35,209 bases of DNA from Clostridiales bacterium (GCA_024698505.1 JAILRE010000062.1:1-35209), one strand, 5' to 3'. Counted from the stretch's first letter, positions 23,147 through 31,802 are shown. Notes: generated by a model not told the origin, from the letters alone. Numbers and translations are program-made.

Positions 23147-23782
23147 ATGAAGATCTCCCGCAAGACCATATCCGCGGCGGTGTTCCTGCTCGTCTGTATC
23201 GCCGCGCTCATACTGATAATCCGCTATGAGAACAACTCCCGCCCGCGCCTTTTGAACGGGGAGCAGACCGCCTCCCTGCTCGAAGCCGCCGAATACCCGA
23301 GCGAGGCGGCGAAGACCGCCGTCCAAAGCGCGGCCTCCCTCATAGGCAGGGTGCATTATTTCTGGGGCGGCAAGAGCTTTATGACGGGCGAGGATCCCGA
23401 ATGGGGCGTGGAAAAGACCGTCACCAGCCCCGGGCATTCGACCTCAGGCACGGTCAGGCCCTTCGGGCTGGACTGCTCGGGCCTCGTCACCTGGGCGTAT
23501 ATACAGGCGGGCGTTTCGTTGGACGAGATCGGCAACGGAACCTGGAACCAGTGGTTCAATTCGGAGCCGATCGAAAAAAGCGAGCTTCGGCCCGGCGATC
23601 TCGGCTTCTCGCGGGAGTATCCGGGAAGCTCAGGCAATCACGTCGGCATATTCATCGGCTTCTATAAGGGAAGGCCCGTATTCATACACTGCTCCCCGAC
23701 CTACGACAACGTCGCCGCGACTACGGGCGACGGAGTGTTCAACTATTACAGGCGTCCGCTGACAGGCGGAGCTTCGGACTGA
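23147..23782 (+). CDS. membrane-anchored NlpC/P60 cell-wall hydrolase
   Basis: 211 residues. A TM/signal-anchor (about 8-26) places the catalytic part outside the membrane. The NlpC/P60 papain-like fold carries C110 in FGLDCSGLVTWAY, H165 in GNHVGIFIG and a third polar residue at H181 (FIHCSPTY). These enzymes cut gamma-D-Glu-diamino acid bonds in wall peptides. The insert between the first strand and the catalytic Cys (about 78-105) is longer than in minimal NlpC domains. Its stop is 13 bases before addB, so the two are probably co-transcribed, which has no obvious functional logic. Confidence 0.88.
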   Translation: MKISRKTISAAVFLLVCIAALILIIRYENNSRPRLLNGEQTASLLEAAEYPSEAAKTAVQSAASLIGRVHYFWGGKSFMTGEDPEWGVEKTVTSPGHSTSGTVRPFGLDCSGLVTWAYIQAGVSLDEIGNGTWNQWFNSEPIEKSELRPGDLGFSREYPGSSGNHVGIFIGFYKGRPVFIHCSPTYDNVAATTGDGVFNYYRRPLTGGASD

Positions 23783-23795
23783 CGGAGGATATCCT

Positions 23796-26700
23796 TTGGC
23801 GGCACAGCTTGAATTCATAATAGGAAGATCCGGCACGGGCAAGACGCGCGCCCTCTTCGAGAGGATCGCCTCAGTCAAGGCCTCGGGCGACTCTTCCGAA
23901 TGCATACTGATAGTCCCCGAGCAGGAGAGCTTCGAGACCGAACGCTCGCTCTCCGAGTACCTGAAAGGCGGGCTCTTTTCCTGCACCGTCGCCTCATGGG
24001 CGGGGCTTTCCCGCCGCGCGCTCGATTCGATAGGCGAAAGGGCGGCCTTCCTTTCCCCCCAGGGCAGGGTGATGCTCCTGCGCCGCTCGGCGGATTACTG
24101 CGAGAAGGATCTTACCATATTCAAAAAAACGGCCTCCCGCCGCGGCTTCCCGAAGGAGTGCGACGGGCTGATCTCCAAATTCAAGCGCTGCGGCATGGAC
24201 GCCGCCGCTCTTGGCGAGGCTTCTTCCAGGCTGCCCGCCGATCAGCCGCTTCACGATAAGCTCGCGGATCTTTCCGTGATATTCGCGGATCTTGAAAAAA
24301 GGTGCCGCGACCGCTACATGGATCCGGAGGACATGATGAACGCGATGATCGCCCGCATGGGCGAAACGCGGATAAGGGGAGCGCACGTATTCATAGACGG
24401 AGGTTCCGTTATGCACGAGCAGGCCTTCCCCGCATTTGCCGCGCTGCTTTCAAACGCCGCCTCCGTGACCGCCGCGCTGACGGTATCGGATTCCTCCTCG
24501 GGCCTTTTCCTGCCCGAGGAGCGGATACTTTCCCGCCTCTGCGATATCGCCTCCAAGGCGGGCGTCCCCTTCAAAATACGCGAGCTGACCGAAAGAAAAA
24601 GGCCCGGCGCTCCCGCGCTATTGCACCTTGAAAGGGAGCTTTACAGCTACCCCGTAAGGCCTTTTTCCGGCGACTGCTCTCCCCTCACGCTCTCCGTTTC
24701 GAGGAGCCGCACCGACGAGGTGGAGGACGCCGCCGAGAGGATAAGGCGCGCCGCCAAGGCCGGCATGCGCTACCGCGACATGGCGGTGATAGTCAGCGAT
24801 CTTGCGGGCTACGCGCCGATAGTCTCGCGGGTTTTCGCCTCCTGCGGGATACCCTGCTTCCTCGATTCCAAGCGCAGCCTGGTCACGCATCCGGTCTGCC
24901 GTCTGATACTCTCCGCCCTTCGCGCCGTGGAGCGCGGCTTCGATCTTGAAAGCGCGCTCGAAGTGATAAGATCGGGCTTCATGCCCATCTCCGGCGACGA
25001 GGCGGAGCTTCTTGAAAACTATCTGCTCGCTTCCGGTATTCAGGGCAAGAGGCTCTTTACCCCCTTCCCGGAGGAAGGGGCTGCGCTCGAGGACGCGAGG
25101 CTCCGCCTGACGGAGCCGCTTTCGGCGCTCCGCGAGGAGATAAAGGGCGGGTGTTCTTCAAGGGCGCGCGCGATACACGCCTTTATGGAGAGGCTCGGCC
25201 TCTACGAAAAGCAGCAGACGCTCTGCGGCGAGCTTCACGCGGAGGGCCTCTTCCGCGAGGAGGAGGAGAACGCGCAGGTCGTCAACACCGTTCTCGAGGT
25301 GCTGGATCAGCTCTTCGTTATAATGGGCGACGAGCAGATCGGCCTGAAGCGGTTCATATCCGTACTGCGCGAGGGCTTCGAGGCTTACGAGGTGGGCGTC
25401 ATACCCTCCACGCTCGATCAGGTGCTCATAGGCTCCATGGACAGGACGCGTTCGCGCGAGGTGCGCCTTTTGATAGTGCTCGGCATGAACGACGGGCTTT
25501 TCCCCAAAAAGCGCCCCGACGACGGCGTTATCGATTCGGGCGATCTTGAAAAGCTGGGCGCCCTCGGCTACGAGCTTTGGCGCACGCCCGAAAGCCTTTC
25601 CGAGGGCGACAGGCTGACCGTCTATCAGGCGCTCTCAAAGGCCACGGAGGAGATAGTCTTCTCCTACCCCTTGAGCATAACGGGCTCAGGCGCGATGGAT
25701 ACCGCCGCGATCCCCGCAAGGCTCGTTTCCGATCTTAAAAGGATGTTCCCCGCCATGCGGCGGGTCGATCCCTCGCTGACGCCGCTCGCCCGGTCGGACG
25801 AAAGGCTCGCCTTCGAGCAGCTTGCCCAAAGGCTCCGCCGCATGATCGATACCGGCGTTCCCGACGACGAGGCCGCCGCGCTCTACGCCTATTTCAAGAA
25901 CAGGCCCGAGTACGCGAAAGCGCTCGAGGCGGCGACGCGCGAATGCTTCGGCCAGCCGGATCTGCCCCCCTTGGGAGGCGAGCTTGCGGCCAAGCTCTAC
26001 GGGCGCACGCTCTACGGCTCGGCTTCAAGGCTCGAAGCCTTCAACGGCTGCCCATTCCGCCATTTCATGCAGTACGGCGTCGGCGCGAAGGAGCGCGAGG
26101 AGCGCAAGGAAAAGAACACGGAGCTCGGCTCCTTCTTCCACGAGGCGCTGGAGGGCTACGTCAAATACGTAATGGACCGCGGCCTCGACTGGCGCGATAT
26201 AGACGACGAAAAGACGTTCGCCATACTGAGGGAGATACTGCCCGATATCATGTACAGGAAGGGCTCGCACGTGCTCTACGACACGGCGCGCCAAAGGGCG
26301 AGGCTCGTCAACCTCGTCGAGACGATCAAATACACCTGCTGCGCCGTAACGCGGCATATAGCCAGGGGTTCCTTCCGCCCCGAGGGCTGCGAAGTGACCT
26401 TCGGCAGGGAGGATTCGGTATTCCCGCCCCTCAGGATAAGCTCCGGCGGCGCGGTGTTTTTCATCAGCGGAATAATCGACCGCGTGGATGCGGCTAAGAC
26501 CGATGGCGGAAGCATGCGCCGCATAATCGACTACAAGTCGGGCGGCAAAACTTTCGATTACGGCGAGCTCGCAGCGGGGCTGCAGCTCCAGCTCCCCCTC
26601 TACGCCGCGGCGGTCTCCGCGGCGGATACCGTCGGCATGTACTATATGCCCATAAAGGACGTTCCCCCGACCGGTGACGAAACGGGCGAAGCCAAAAAGG

Positions 26701-27098
26701 AGCTGACCGAAAAGCTCCTCGGCCAGTTCAGGCTGAGCGGCATCTCCCTCAGGGACGAGGAGGTCATGGAGGCGACGGAGGAATTCGATACGAAGTCGAC
26801 CGTCATATCCGCTGCCCGCACGCAGGACGGCGTGAGGGGAACGGGCCTTGTCGACGGGGACGAGCTTACGAAGCTGATCAAAACCGCCGAGCGCAAGGCC
26901 GCGGCCACGCTCGACAGGATACTCGCGGGCGAGATAGGCGTCTTCCCCGCAAGAGTGCTGAAGAACGACAAGTCCAAAAAGGAGGCCTGCCGCTGGTGCC
27001 CCTACGGGGACGTCTGCCGCTTCGATCCCGAGCTCTCGAGATCCGGCTGGCGCGACGTGCGCTATATCGGCGAGGACGCGTTCTTCGGGAGGGAGTAA
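23796..27098 (+). CDS. addB: AddB subunit of the ATP-dependent helicase/nuclease
   Basis: 1100 residues, close to the usual AddB length. TTG start with GGAGG seven bases upstream. The N-terminal P-loop is GRSGTGKT (10-17), the inactivated-helicase core follows, and the C-terminal PD-(D/E)XK nuclease has D912-Y-K914 with the QLQLPLY helix just after. The iron-sulfur staple is complete: C752 (GCPFRHF) plus C1065, C1068 and C1074 with the C-x2-C-x5-C spacing known for AddB. AddAB resects DNA ends to a Chi site for recombination. The AddA partner normally follows directly; here the next gene is a secreted protein. Confidence 0.95.
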   Translation: MAAQLEFIIGRSGTGKTRALFERIASVKASGDSSECILIVPEQESFETERSLSEYLKGGLFSCTVASWAGLSRRALDSIGERAAFLSPQGRVMLLRRSADYCEKDLTIFKKTASRRGFPKECDGLISKFKRCGMDAAALGEASSRLPADQPLHDKLADLSVIFADLEKRCRDRYMDPEDMMNAMIARMGETRIRGAHVFIDGGSVMHEQAFPAFAALLSNAASVTAALTVSDSSSGLFLPEERILSRLCDIASKAGVPFKIRELTERKRPGAPALLHLERELYSYPVRPFSGDCSPLTLSVSRSRTDEVEDAAERIRRAAKAGMRYRDMAVIVSDLAGYAPIVSRVFASCGIPCFLDSKRSLVTHPVCRLILSALRAVERGFDLESALEVIRSGFMPISGDEAELLENYLLASGIQGKRLFTPFPEEGAALEDARLRLTEPLSALREEIKGGCSSRARAIHAFMERLGLYEKQQTLCGELHAEGLFREEEENAQVVNTVLEVLDQLFVIMGDEQIGLKRFISVLREGFEAYEVGVIPSTLDQVLIGSMDRTRSREVRLLIVLGMNDGLFPKKRPDDGVIDSGDLEKLGALGYELWRTPESLSEGDRLTVYQALSKATEEIVFSYPLSITGSGAMDTAAIPARLVSDLKRMFPAMRRVDPSLTPLARSDERLAFEQLAQRLRRMIDTGVPDDEAAALYAYFKNRPEYAKALEAATRECFGQPDLPPLGGELAAKLYGRTLYGSASRLEAFNGCPFRHFMQYGVGAKEREERKEKNTELGSFFHEALEGYVKYVMDRGLDWRDIDDEKTFAILREILPDIMYRKGSHVLYDTARQRARLVNLVETIKYTCCAVTRHIARGSFRPEGCEVTFGREDSVFPPLRISSGGAVFFISGIIDRVDAAKTDGGSMRRIIDYKSGGKTFDYGELAAGLQLQLPLYAAAVSAADTVGMYYMPIKDVPPTGDETGEAKKELTEKLLGQFRLSGISLRDEEVMEATEEFDTKSTVISAARTQDGVRGTGLVDGDELTKLIKTAERKAAATLDRILAGEIGVFPARVLKNDKSKKEACRWCPYGDVCRFDPELSRSGWRDVRYIGEDAFFGRE

Positions 27099-27168
27099 CG
27101 AAGGCTCGGCACGGTCTGTCCCTTTCAGCAAAAAATCATAAACCACCAAAAAACCGCACGTTAAGCGC

Positions 27169-27195
27169 TTGATTTTTTCTTAAATGTAATATAAT
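27169..27195 (+). promoter_or_regulatory. promoter of the DNRLRE-CHAT gene
   Basis: TTGATT (27169-27174) and TATAAT (27190-27195) separated by 15 bases, in an AT-rich stretch. The short spacer makes the -35 assignment tentative; the -10 is good. A GGAGG site precedes the ATG. Confidence 0.5.
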
Positions 27196-27230
27196 ATAAA
27201 AAGATAACAATGTATTAAAGGAGGTTTTAT

Positions 27231-29219
27231 ATGGGCATAAGAAAACCGCTGTCCGTTCTGCTTTTGCTCCTCCTGCTTTCGCAGGTCTTTCTGACCGCGA
27301 ATGCCGGCGCCGCCATAGTTCCAGAGGGATCCCCGGAGGGAGCGGAGGCCGCCGAGGAAATAATCGAGCTCAGAACGGAAAACTCCGAGACCTATATGCT
27401 TTCGGGCGGCAGGCGCAAGTGCGTCATCTACTCCTCCGACAAGTATTACAGGACCGAAGAAGGGAAGCTCGAGGAAATAGACAATTCCGTTATCGAGCAG
27501 AAGAACGAGCTCGGCGGGATCACGTACGCATACGTTAACGCCGCAAATTCATTCAGGACCTACTTTGCCGACGGAGCATCTCCCTCCGTTAGGATAACGG
27601 CAAATGGCGAGGAGATCGCCTTCTCCCCGCTCGGCGCATTCCCGGCGTCGCTGATGCACGGGAAGGATTATCCCTGCAAGGGGATAGACGAGTTCTCGTT
27701 TGAGGGTGATAACTGCGCCGTATACCCGGCCATATTCGAAGATACGGATATCGTCTATCAGGTCAAGGACGGTTATACCAAGGAATACATCGTCCTCAAC
27801 AGCATAAATGCTCCCTGTTCGTATTCCTTCGTCTTCGATACGGAGCTCTCCGCCTGCGAGGAGGATGGGAGCATAAGCTTCAATAATGAGGAAGGCGAAC
27901 GGGTATTTGCGCTTGGAGCGCTGTTTGCGGTGGATTCCGCGGGCGGCTATACCGAGGAGCTTTGGTATTCCCTCGGAACGGACGAGGCGGGCAGGACGAT
28001 CGTTACCGTCAATGTTTCGGCAGACTATCTTTCAGACCCGGAGCGGGTATTCCCGATCCTTGTCGATCCGACGGTGACCGAGGTTTTCGATTACAACCGG
28101 AAGGACACCTTCATTTCAAGCAGGTATCCCAACTCGAACTATTACCTCAGGGACGGTTTGAGAACGGGCAAAAACAACGACTATCTCGTAAGGCGATCGC
28201 TGATAGGCTTTGATTTGGGAACGAGCCTCAACAACGTCTATTCCGCAAAGCTGTACCTTAAAAAGTCCGCCGGTTATGCTCCGACGATAAAGGCTTACAG
28301 GATCATCGGAAGCTGGGTATCATCCGAGGTGACTTGGAATAATCGGCCGCTGTATAATACCAGCGGCGTGACCTCCGAGCTTTGCCAGCAGGAGGGCTCG
28401 TCAGATTGGTATTTTTTGGACGTGACCGGTATCACTTTGACTTGGCTGCTGGAGGGAGGCTATACCAATTACGGCTATTTCCTCCGTGATATGACGGAGG
28501 ACGATACCTCCCATTGGACGACCTTTTACAGTGCGAACGCCGATTTATCAAGCGACAGGCCGTATCTTGAGGTAGAATACACTCAGTATGATTCCGTGCT
28601 GATGGCGCTGGACATGAATGATTTTATAGATGTGAGATGCGCATATTTTCCAACGGTTAAAAGCAAAGTAGAAGACAACAGAAACGGGAATGTTCTGCAG
28701 GATTATTATACGAATAACTCCACAACTACGATGATCCAGAGGTTCCAGTCGGGTCTTCTCCTCTTCATCAATTCACACGGCAGCGTTAGTTCGATCGTCC
28801 GATCGAACAACTACGACTATGTCCACAACAGCTATACGGACGTCATAAATATGAATCAGATCAGCGGTCAGGATCTTTCAAATCTCAGATTCGCCATGTT
28901 GATGACCTGCGACGGCGGCGACGGCGGATACACGCCGAGCAACGTTGCCAACAATACGCCCGCAAACCTCGTAGAGCAGTTTCTTGTCTGTGGAGCAAGG
29001 ACCGTGATCGGTTTTCAGGGCGTTGTGAACGAGGCTTACTGCAGTTCGTTTGCGGAACAGTTTGCAAAAGAAACGATAAAGACAAATGGATTATGCATCT
29101 TTGATGCAATTGATATTATTCGAGACAGAACCGATCCATGGGTTGAAATTGTGGATGAAGATGTTATCGTAATCGGTGGAGACGAAAACCAAAAGCTTGA
29201 TGAAAAATGGAGGTATTAA
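27231..29219 (+). CDS. secreted DNRLRE-domain protein with C-terminal CHAT/caspase-like domain
   Basis: 662 residues. Signal peptide at 1-28. Residues about 40-280 form a beta-rich region of the kind that precedes DNRLRE domains in Bacillota surface proteins. Residues about 283-455 match the DNRLRE/CBM96-type jelly-roll (DTFISSRYPNSNYYLRDGLRTG, then SLIGFDLG, AKLYLKK, VTWNNRP). Residues about 456-662 resemble a clan CD peptidase: H516-G517 in LLFINSHGS, C560 in AMLMTCDGGDGG 44 residues later, and the helix-strand LVEQFLVCGARTVIGFQG, as in CHAT proteases. Proteolytic activity outside the cell is therefore possible. The next gene, a lipoprotein, begins one base after the stop. The 3' end is AT-richer than the 5' end. 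Confidence 0.85.
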   Translation: MGIRKPLSVLLLLLLLSQVFLTANAGAAIVPEGSPEGAEAAEEIIELRTENSETYMLSGGRRKCVIYSSDKYYRTEEGKLEEIDNSVIEQKNELGGITYAYVNAANSFRTYFADGASPSVRITANGEEIAFSPLGAFPASLMHGKDYPCKGIDEFSFEGDNCAVYPAIFEDTDIVYQVKDGYTKEYIVLNSINAPCSYSFVFDTELSACEEDGSISFNNEEGERVFALGALFAVDSAGGYTEELWYSLGTDEAGRTIVTVNVSADYLSDPERVFPILVDPTVTEVFDYNRKDTFISSRYPNSNYYLRDGLRTGKNNDYLVRRSLIGFDLGTSLNNVYSAKLYLKKSAGYAPTIKAYRIIGSWVSSEVTWNNRPLYNTSGVTSELCQQEGSSDWYFLDVTGITLTWLLEGGYTNYGYFLRDMTEDDTSHWTTFYSANADLSSDRPYLEVEYTQYDSVLMALDMNDFIDVRCAYFPTVKSKVEDNRNGNVLQDYYTNNSTTTMIQRFQSGLLLFINSHGSVSSIVRSNNYDYVHNSYTDVINMNQISGQDLSNLRFAMLMTCDGGDGGYTPSNVANNTPANLVEQFLVCGARTVIGFQGVVNEAYCSSFAEQFAKETIKTNGLCIFDAIDIIRDRTDPWVEIVDEDVIVIGGDENQKLDEKWRY

Positions 29220-29220
29220 G

Positions 29221-30207
29221 ATGAAAAGAGTGCTAAATATACTTGTCATATTATTTGTGCTTCTATGCGCCTTTGGATGCACAAAGAAACCCCTTGATAA
29301 TGCTGAAGCTAACGGCACAGAGCTGCCGATAGCTTCAACCACACCGACCGAAGAACCTACTCAGGCCACGACCGAGGCCCCCACGGAGGAGCCCCTTCCG
29401 GAGGTCGAATGCTATTTCATCTCCGGAGTAAACGAAGTAACTGCACTGGATTTTAATCTACCTAAATGGTCTATTACGGAATGGTCTAAAATGTGGGAAA
29501 GCGAGGAAGCCCCGGAAGAATTTTCTGTGGTGATAAACGGAAAAGAATATGTAGGAACGTATCAAGACACAACCTATGGTTACTACCGATCCAGCCCGAT
29601 CCATACATATTACTTTGACAACGCCGGTATGGACAGTCCGTTTTCAATCGACGCTTCTTCACTCGAATTGATACATATTGGGTTTTCTAACAGAAGCTTT
29701 ATTACAGAGGAATCCATGCTTCCGGATCTGGAGGGCATAGAAGAAACAGCAGAGAGCATTGCAAGAGGATATGCATTGATTTTGATTGATAATCTTGAGG
29801 ACTATGAAATGATAGGCCCTGAGATAACCGACGCCGCGAGCAGATATGAGAATGTCGCGTCTTTTAACAAGTATGTATTTGAGTTCGTCAGAACGCTAAA
29901 CGGCGAGAAGACCACCGATTATTTGGAAGTTCACATTGATTCAAAGGGCAATCTGCTGAGGTTGTCTTCTCACGAGCTGGGCGTTTACGACCGCCTTGCC
30001 GAGGAAGGCGCGAAATTCGAGGGGATAGATCTTGTCGCGTACATGAGGCCGATATTCGACGAGGCCTACAAGGGCAACACTTCCGATCCCGAGATCAGGA
30101 ACGTGCTGTACGCTCTCACGCCTGATAACGAGGTCGTCCTCATGTTCGAGGCCTACATAACCCTTTCGGACGGCATGGCCGCCGGCGGATCGTTCATGCT
30201 GAAATAA
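29221..30207 (+). CDS. lipoprotein coupled to the CHAT-domain gene
   Basis: 328 residues. Lipoprotein signal (MKRVLNILVILFVLLCAFGC, lipidated Cys20) and a Thr/Glu/Pro spacer (about 38-60). The rest is soluble and I do not recognise it; it has YF/W-rich strands in the first half and a C-terminal domain (about 240-328) ending MRPIFDEAYKG...VLMFEAYITLSDG. The ATG lies one base past the previous stop and shares a GGAGG site within it, so the two are translated together. The first two thirds are AT-rich (21 G/C in the 60 bases 29641-29700) but the last third returns to the local GC-rich style, which hints at a mosaic gene. A longer frame upstream of 29221 is not used: it would remove the signal peptide. 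Confidence 0.85.
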   Translation: MKRVLNILVILFVLLCAFGCTKKPLDNAEANGTELPIASTTPTEEPTQATTEAPTEEPLPEVECYFISGVNEVTALDFNLPKWSITEWSKMWESEEAPEEFSVVINGKEYVGTYQDTTYGYYRSSPIHTYYFDNAGMDSPFSIDASSLELIHIGFSNRSFITEESMLPDLEGIEETAESIARGYALILIDNLEDYEMIGPEITDAASRYENVASFNKYVFEFVRTLNGEKTTDYLEVHIDSKGNLLRLSSHELGVYDRLAEEGAKFEGIDLVAYMRPIFDEAYKGNTSDPEIRNVLYALTPDNEVVLMFEAYITLSDGMAAGGSFMLK

Positions 30208-30230
30208 GACGCAGAAAATCAAGCCTTCAA

Positions 30231-30266
30231 AGCCGAATGGGGATCGCTCCTCATTCGGCTTTTTTG
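30231..30266 (+). terminator. terminator after the CHAT-lipoprotein pair
   Basis: AGCCGAATG (30231-30239) pairs with CATTCGGCT (30252-30260), 12-base loop, followed by TTTTT. Confidence 0.85.
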
Positions 30267-30318
30267 CGCCAACCGGGACTGCACCCATTGGTGCAGAGGC
30301 TCACGCTGAAAATAACCG

Positions 30319-30347
30319 TTTACAACCACCGCCTTTTATGGTAATAT
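30319..30347 (+). promoter_or_regulatory. promoter of the CofE-like gene
   Basis: TTTACA (30319-30324), 17-base spacer, TAATAT (30342-30347) with TGG just before it. Transcription should start near 30354. Confidence 0.7.
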
Positions 30348-30348
30348 G

Positions 30349-30387
30349 AATAAAGGGACGCTCCCCATAAAAGGGAACGTCCTTATT
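30349..30387 (+). other. 5' leader hairpin of the CofE-like gene
   Basis: Almost the whole segment is an imperfect inverted repeat: AATAA and GGGACG at the left pair with CGTCC and TTATT at the right, with an inner CCCC/GGG part. It lies at the extreme 5' end of the predicted transcript and has no T-run. It probably protects or regulates the mRNA; no known riboswitch is recognised. Confidence 0.55.
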
Positions 30388-30409
30388 CGATCAAACGGAG
30401 GATCTTATC

Positions 30410-31600
30410 ATGGCAACCGTTTCAAGAGGCATCCGCGCGCCCATAATCAGGCAGGGCGACGATATCGTGAAGATCACCGTCGATTCCGTTATGGAGGCTA
30501 TGAATAAAGAGGGCTTCACCCTGCACGACAGGGACGTTATAGCCGTCACGGAGGCCGTCGTCGCAAGAGCCGACGGCAACTACGCCAAGGTGGACGATAT
30601 CGCCGAGGACGTCAGAAACAAGCTCGGCGGCGGGCATATAGGCGTCGTGTTCCCGATACTCTCCCGCAACCGCTTCTCCATCTGCTTAAAGGGCATCGCA
30701 AGGGGAGCGAAGAAGGTCACCGTGCTGCTCTCCTACCCCTCGGACGAGGTAGGCAATCACCTCGTCGATCCCGAGGTGCTGGAGGACAGCGGCGTGAATC
30801 CCTGGGGCGACGCGCTTACCAGCGAAAGGTTCTATGAGATCTGCGGAGGCGAATGCCGCCATCCCTTCACGGGCGTCGATTACATAGAGTTCTATAAGGG
30901 CCTTATAGAGGACGAGGGCGCCGAGGCGGAGATAATCTTCTCCAACCGTCCCGAGGTGATACTGGACTATACCGAAAACGTCCTCTGCTGCGACACGCAC
31001 ACCCGCGGCCGCACGAAGAACCGCATACTGAAGCACGCGGGCAAGAACGCAAAGGTGCTCACCCTCTGCGATATAATGAACGCCCCCGTAAACGGCTCGG
31101 GCTGCTGCCCCGAATACGGGCTCCTCGGCTCCAACAAGGCCACGGAGGAGACGGTAAAGCTCTTCCCGAAGAACGCCTACGCCGTCGCGATGGGCATTCA
31201 GAAGCTGATGTACGAGCGCACCGGCGTGCACGTCGAGGCCATGGTCTACGGCGACGGCGCCTTTAAGGATCCCGTCGGCAAGATCTGGGAGCTCGCCGAT
31301 CCCGTCGTTTCCCCCGGCTACACGCCCGGGCTTTCCGGCCTTCCCAACGAGCTGAAGCTCAAGTTCCTCGCGGATAACGATTACGCCGACCTCTACGGCG
31401 AGGAGCTTGCCGAAAAGATCAGGGAGCGCATCAGGGAGAAGGATCGCGACCTCAAGGGCTCCATGCTCTCCCAGGGGACCACTCCCAGGATGCTGACCGA
31501 CCTTATCGGCTCCCTCTGCGACCTGACCTCCGGCTCGGGCGACAAGGGCACGCCGATAGTCCTCGTGCAGGATTATTTCGTCAACTACGGAGATAATTGA
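30410..31600 (+). CDS. CofE-like (coenzyme F420-0:L-glutamate ligase family) protein
   Basis: 396 residues with the F420_ligase fold: an N-terminal IRAPIIRQGDDIVKITVDS, then DRDVIAVTEAVVARADGN, where CofE binds Mg2+ and GTP, and a C-terminal domain unlike short archaeal CofE. CofE adds gamma-linked glutamate to F420-0. No F420 biosynthesis or F420-dependent gene is visible here, and most Clostridia lack F420. Related COG1478 proteins in some bacteria are proposed to glutamylate folate, so that or another gamma-glutamylation is possible. GGAGG precedes the ATG. Confidence 0.8.
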   Translation: MATVSRGIRAPIIRQGDDIVKITVDSVMEAMNKEGFTLHDRDVIAVTEAVVARADGNYAKVDDIAEDVRNKLGGGHIGVVFPILSRNRFSICLKGIARGAKKVTVLLSYPSDEVGNHLVDPEVLEDSGVNPWGDALTSERFYEICGGECRHPFTGVDYIEFYKGLIEDEGAEAEIIFSNRPEVILDYTENVLCCDTHTRGRTKNRILKHAGKNAKVLTLCDIMNAPVNGSGCCPEYGLLGSNKATEETVKLFPKNAYAVAMGIQKLMYERTGVHVEAMVYGDGAFKDPVGKIWELADPVVSPGYTPGLSGLPNELKLKFLADNDYADLYGEELAEKIRERIREKDRDLKGSMLSQGTTPRMLTDLIGSLCDLTSGSGDKGTPIVLVQDYFVNYGDN

Positions 31601-31664
31601 TCCGGAAAGCACCCCTCGTAACGACGCAAGTCTGCGACCAAAGGGAGCCGCCCGGGTCAGGGCG

Positions 31665-31738
31665 CTTCCCCAGCGGAGGGGGGAGTGATTTTGAGCTTTG
31701 CTCAAAATCAAGAGGGGGGTCATCCGCGAAGCGGATCA
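31665..31738. repeat. cluster of three palindromes, possible intergenic repeat element
   Basis: Three hairpins in tandem: CTTCCCC/GGGGGAG (31665-31671 with 31679-31685), an 11-bp perfect stem around TTT (TGATTTTGAGC and GCTCAAAATCA, 31686-31710), and ATCCGC/GCGGAT around GAA (31722-31736). G-runs separate them. No coding potential. The compact layout resembles REP-like or MITE-like elements. Confidence 0.5.
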
Positions 31739-31760
31739 TTTTCCAAACTCATCGGAACTG

Positions 31761-31802
31761 AAGCACGGCTCGGGAAATAACACCTCCGGACCGTGCTTTT
31801 TT
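31761..31802 (+). terminator. terminator of the CofE-like gene
   Basis: AAGCACGG (31761-31768) pairs with CCGTGCTT (31791-31798) with further inner pairs, then a run of T through 31802. Confidence 0.8.

Noticed and set aside
27161-27170. AAGCGCTT palindrome after addB as a terminator
   Set aside because: There is no room for a loop; the T-run after it is likely part of the AT-rich promoter of the next gene.
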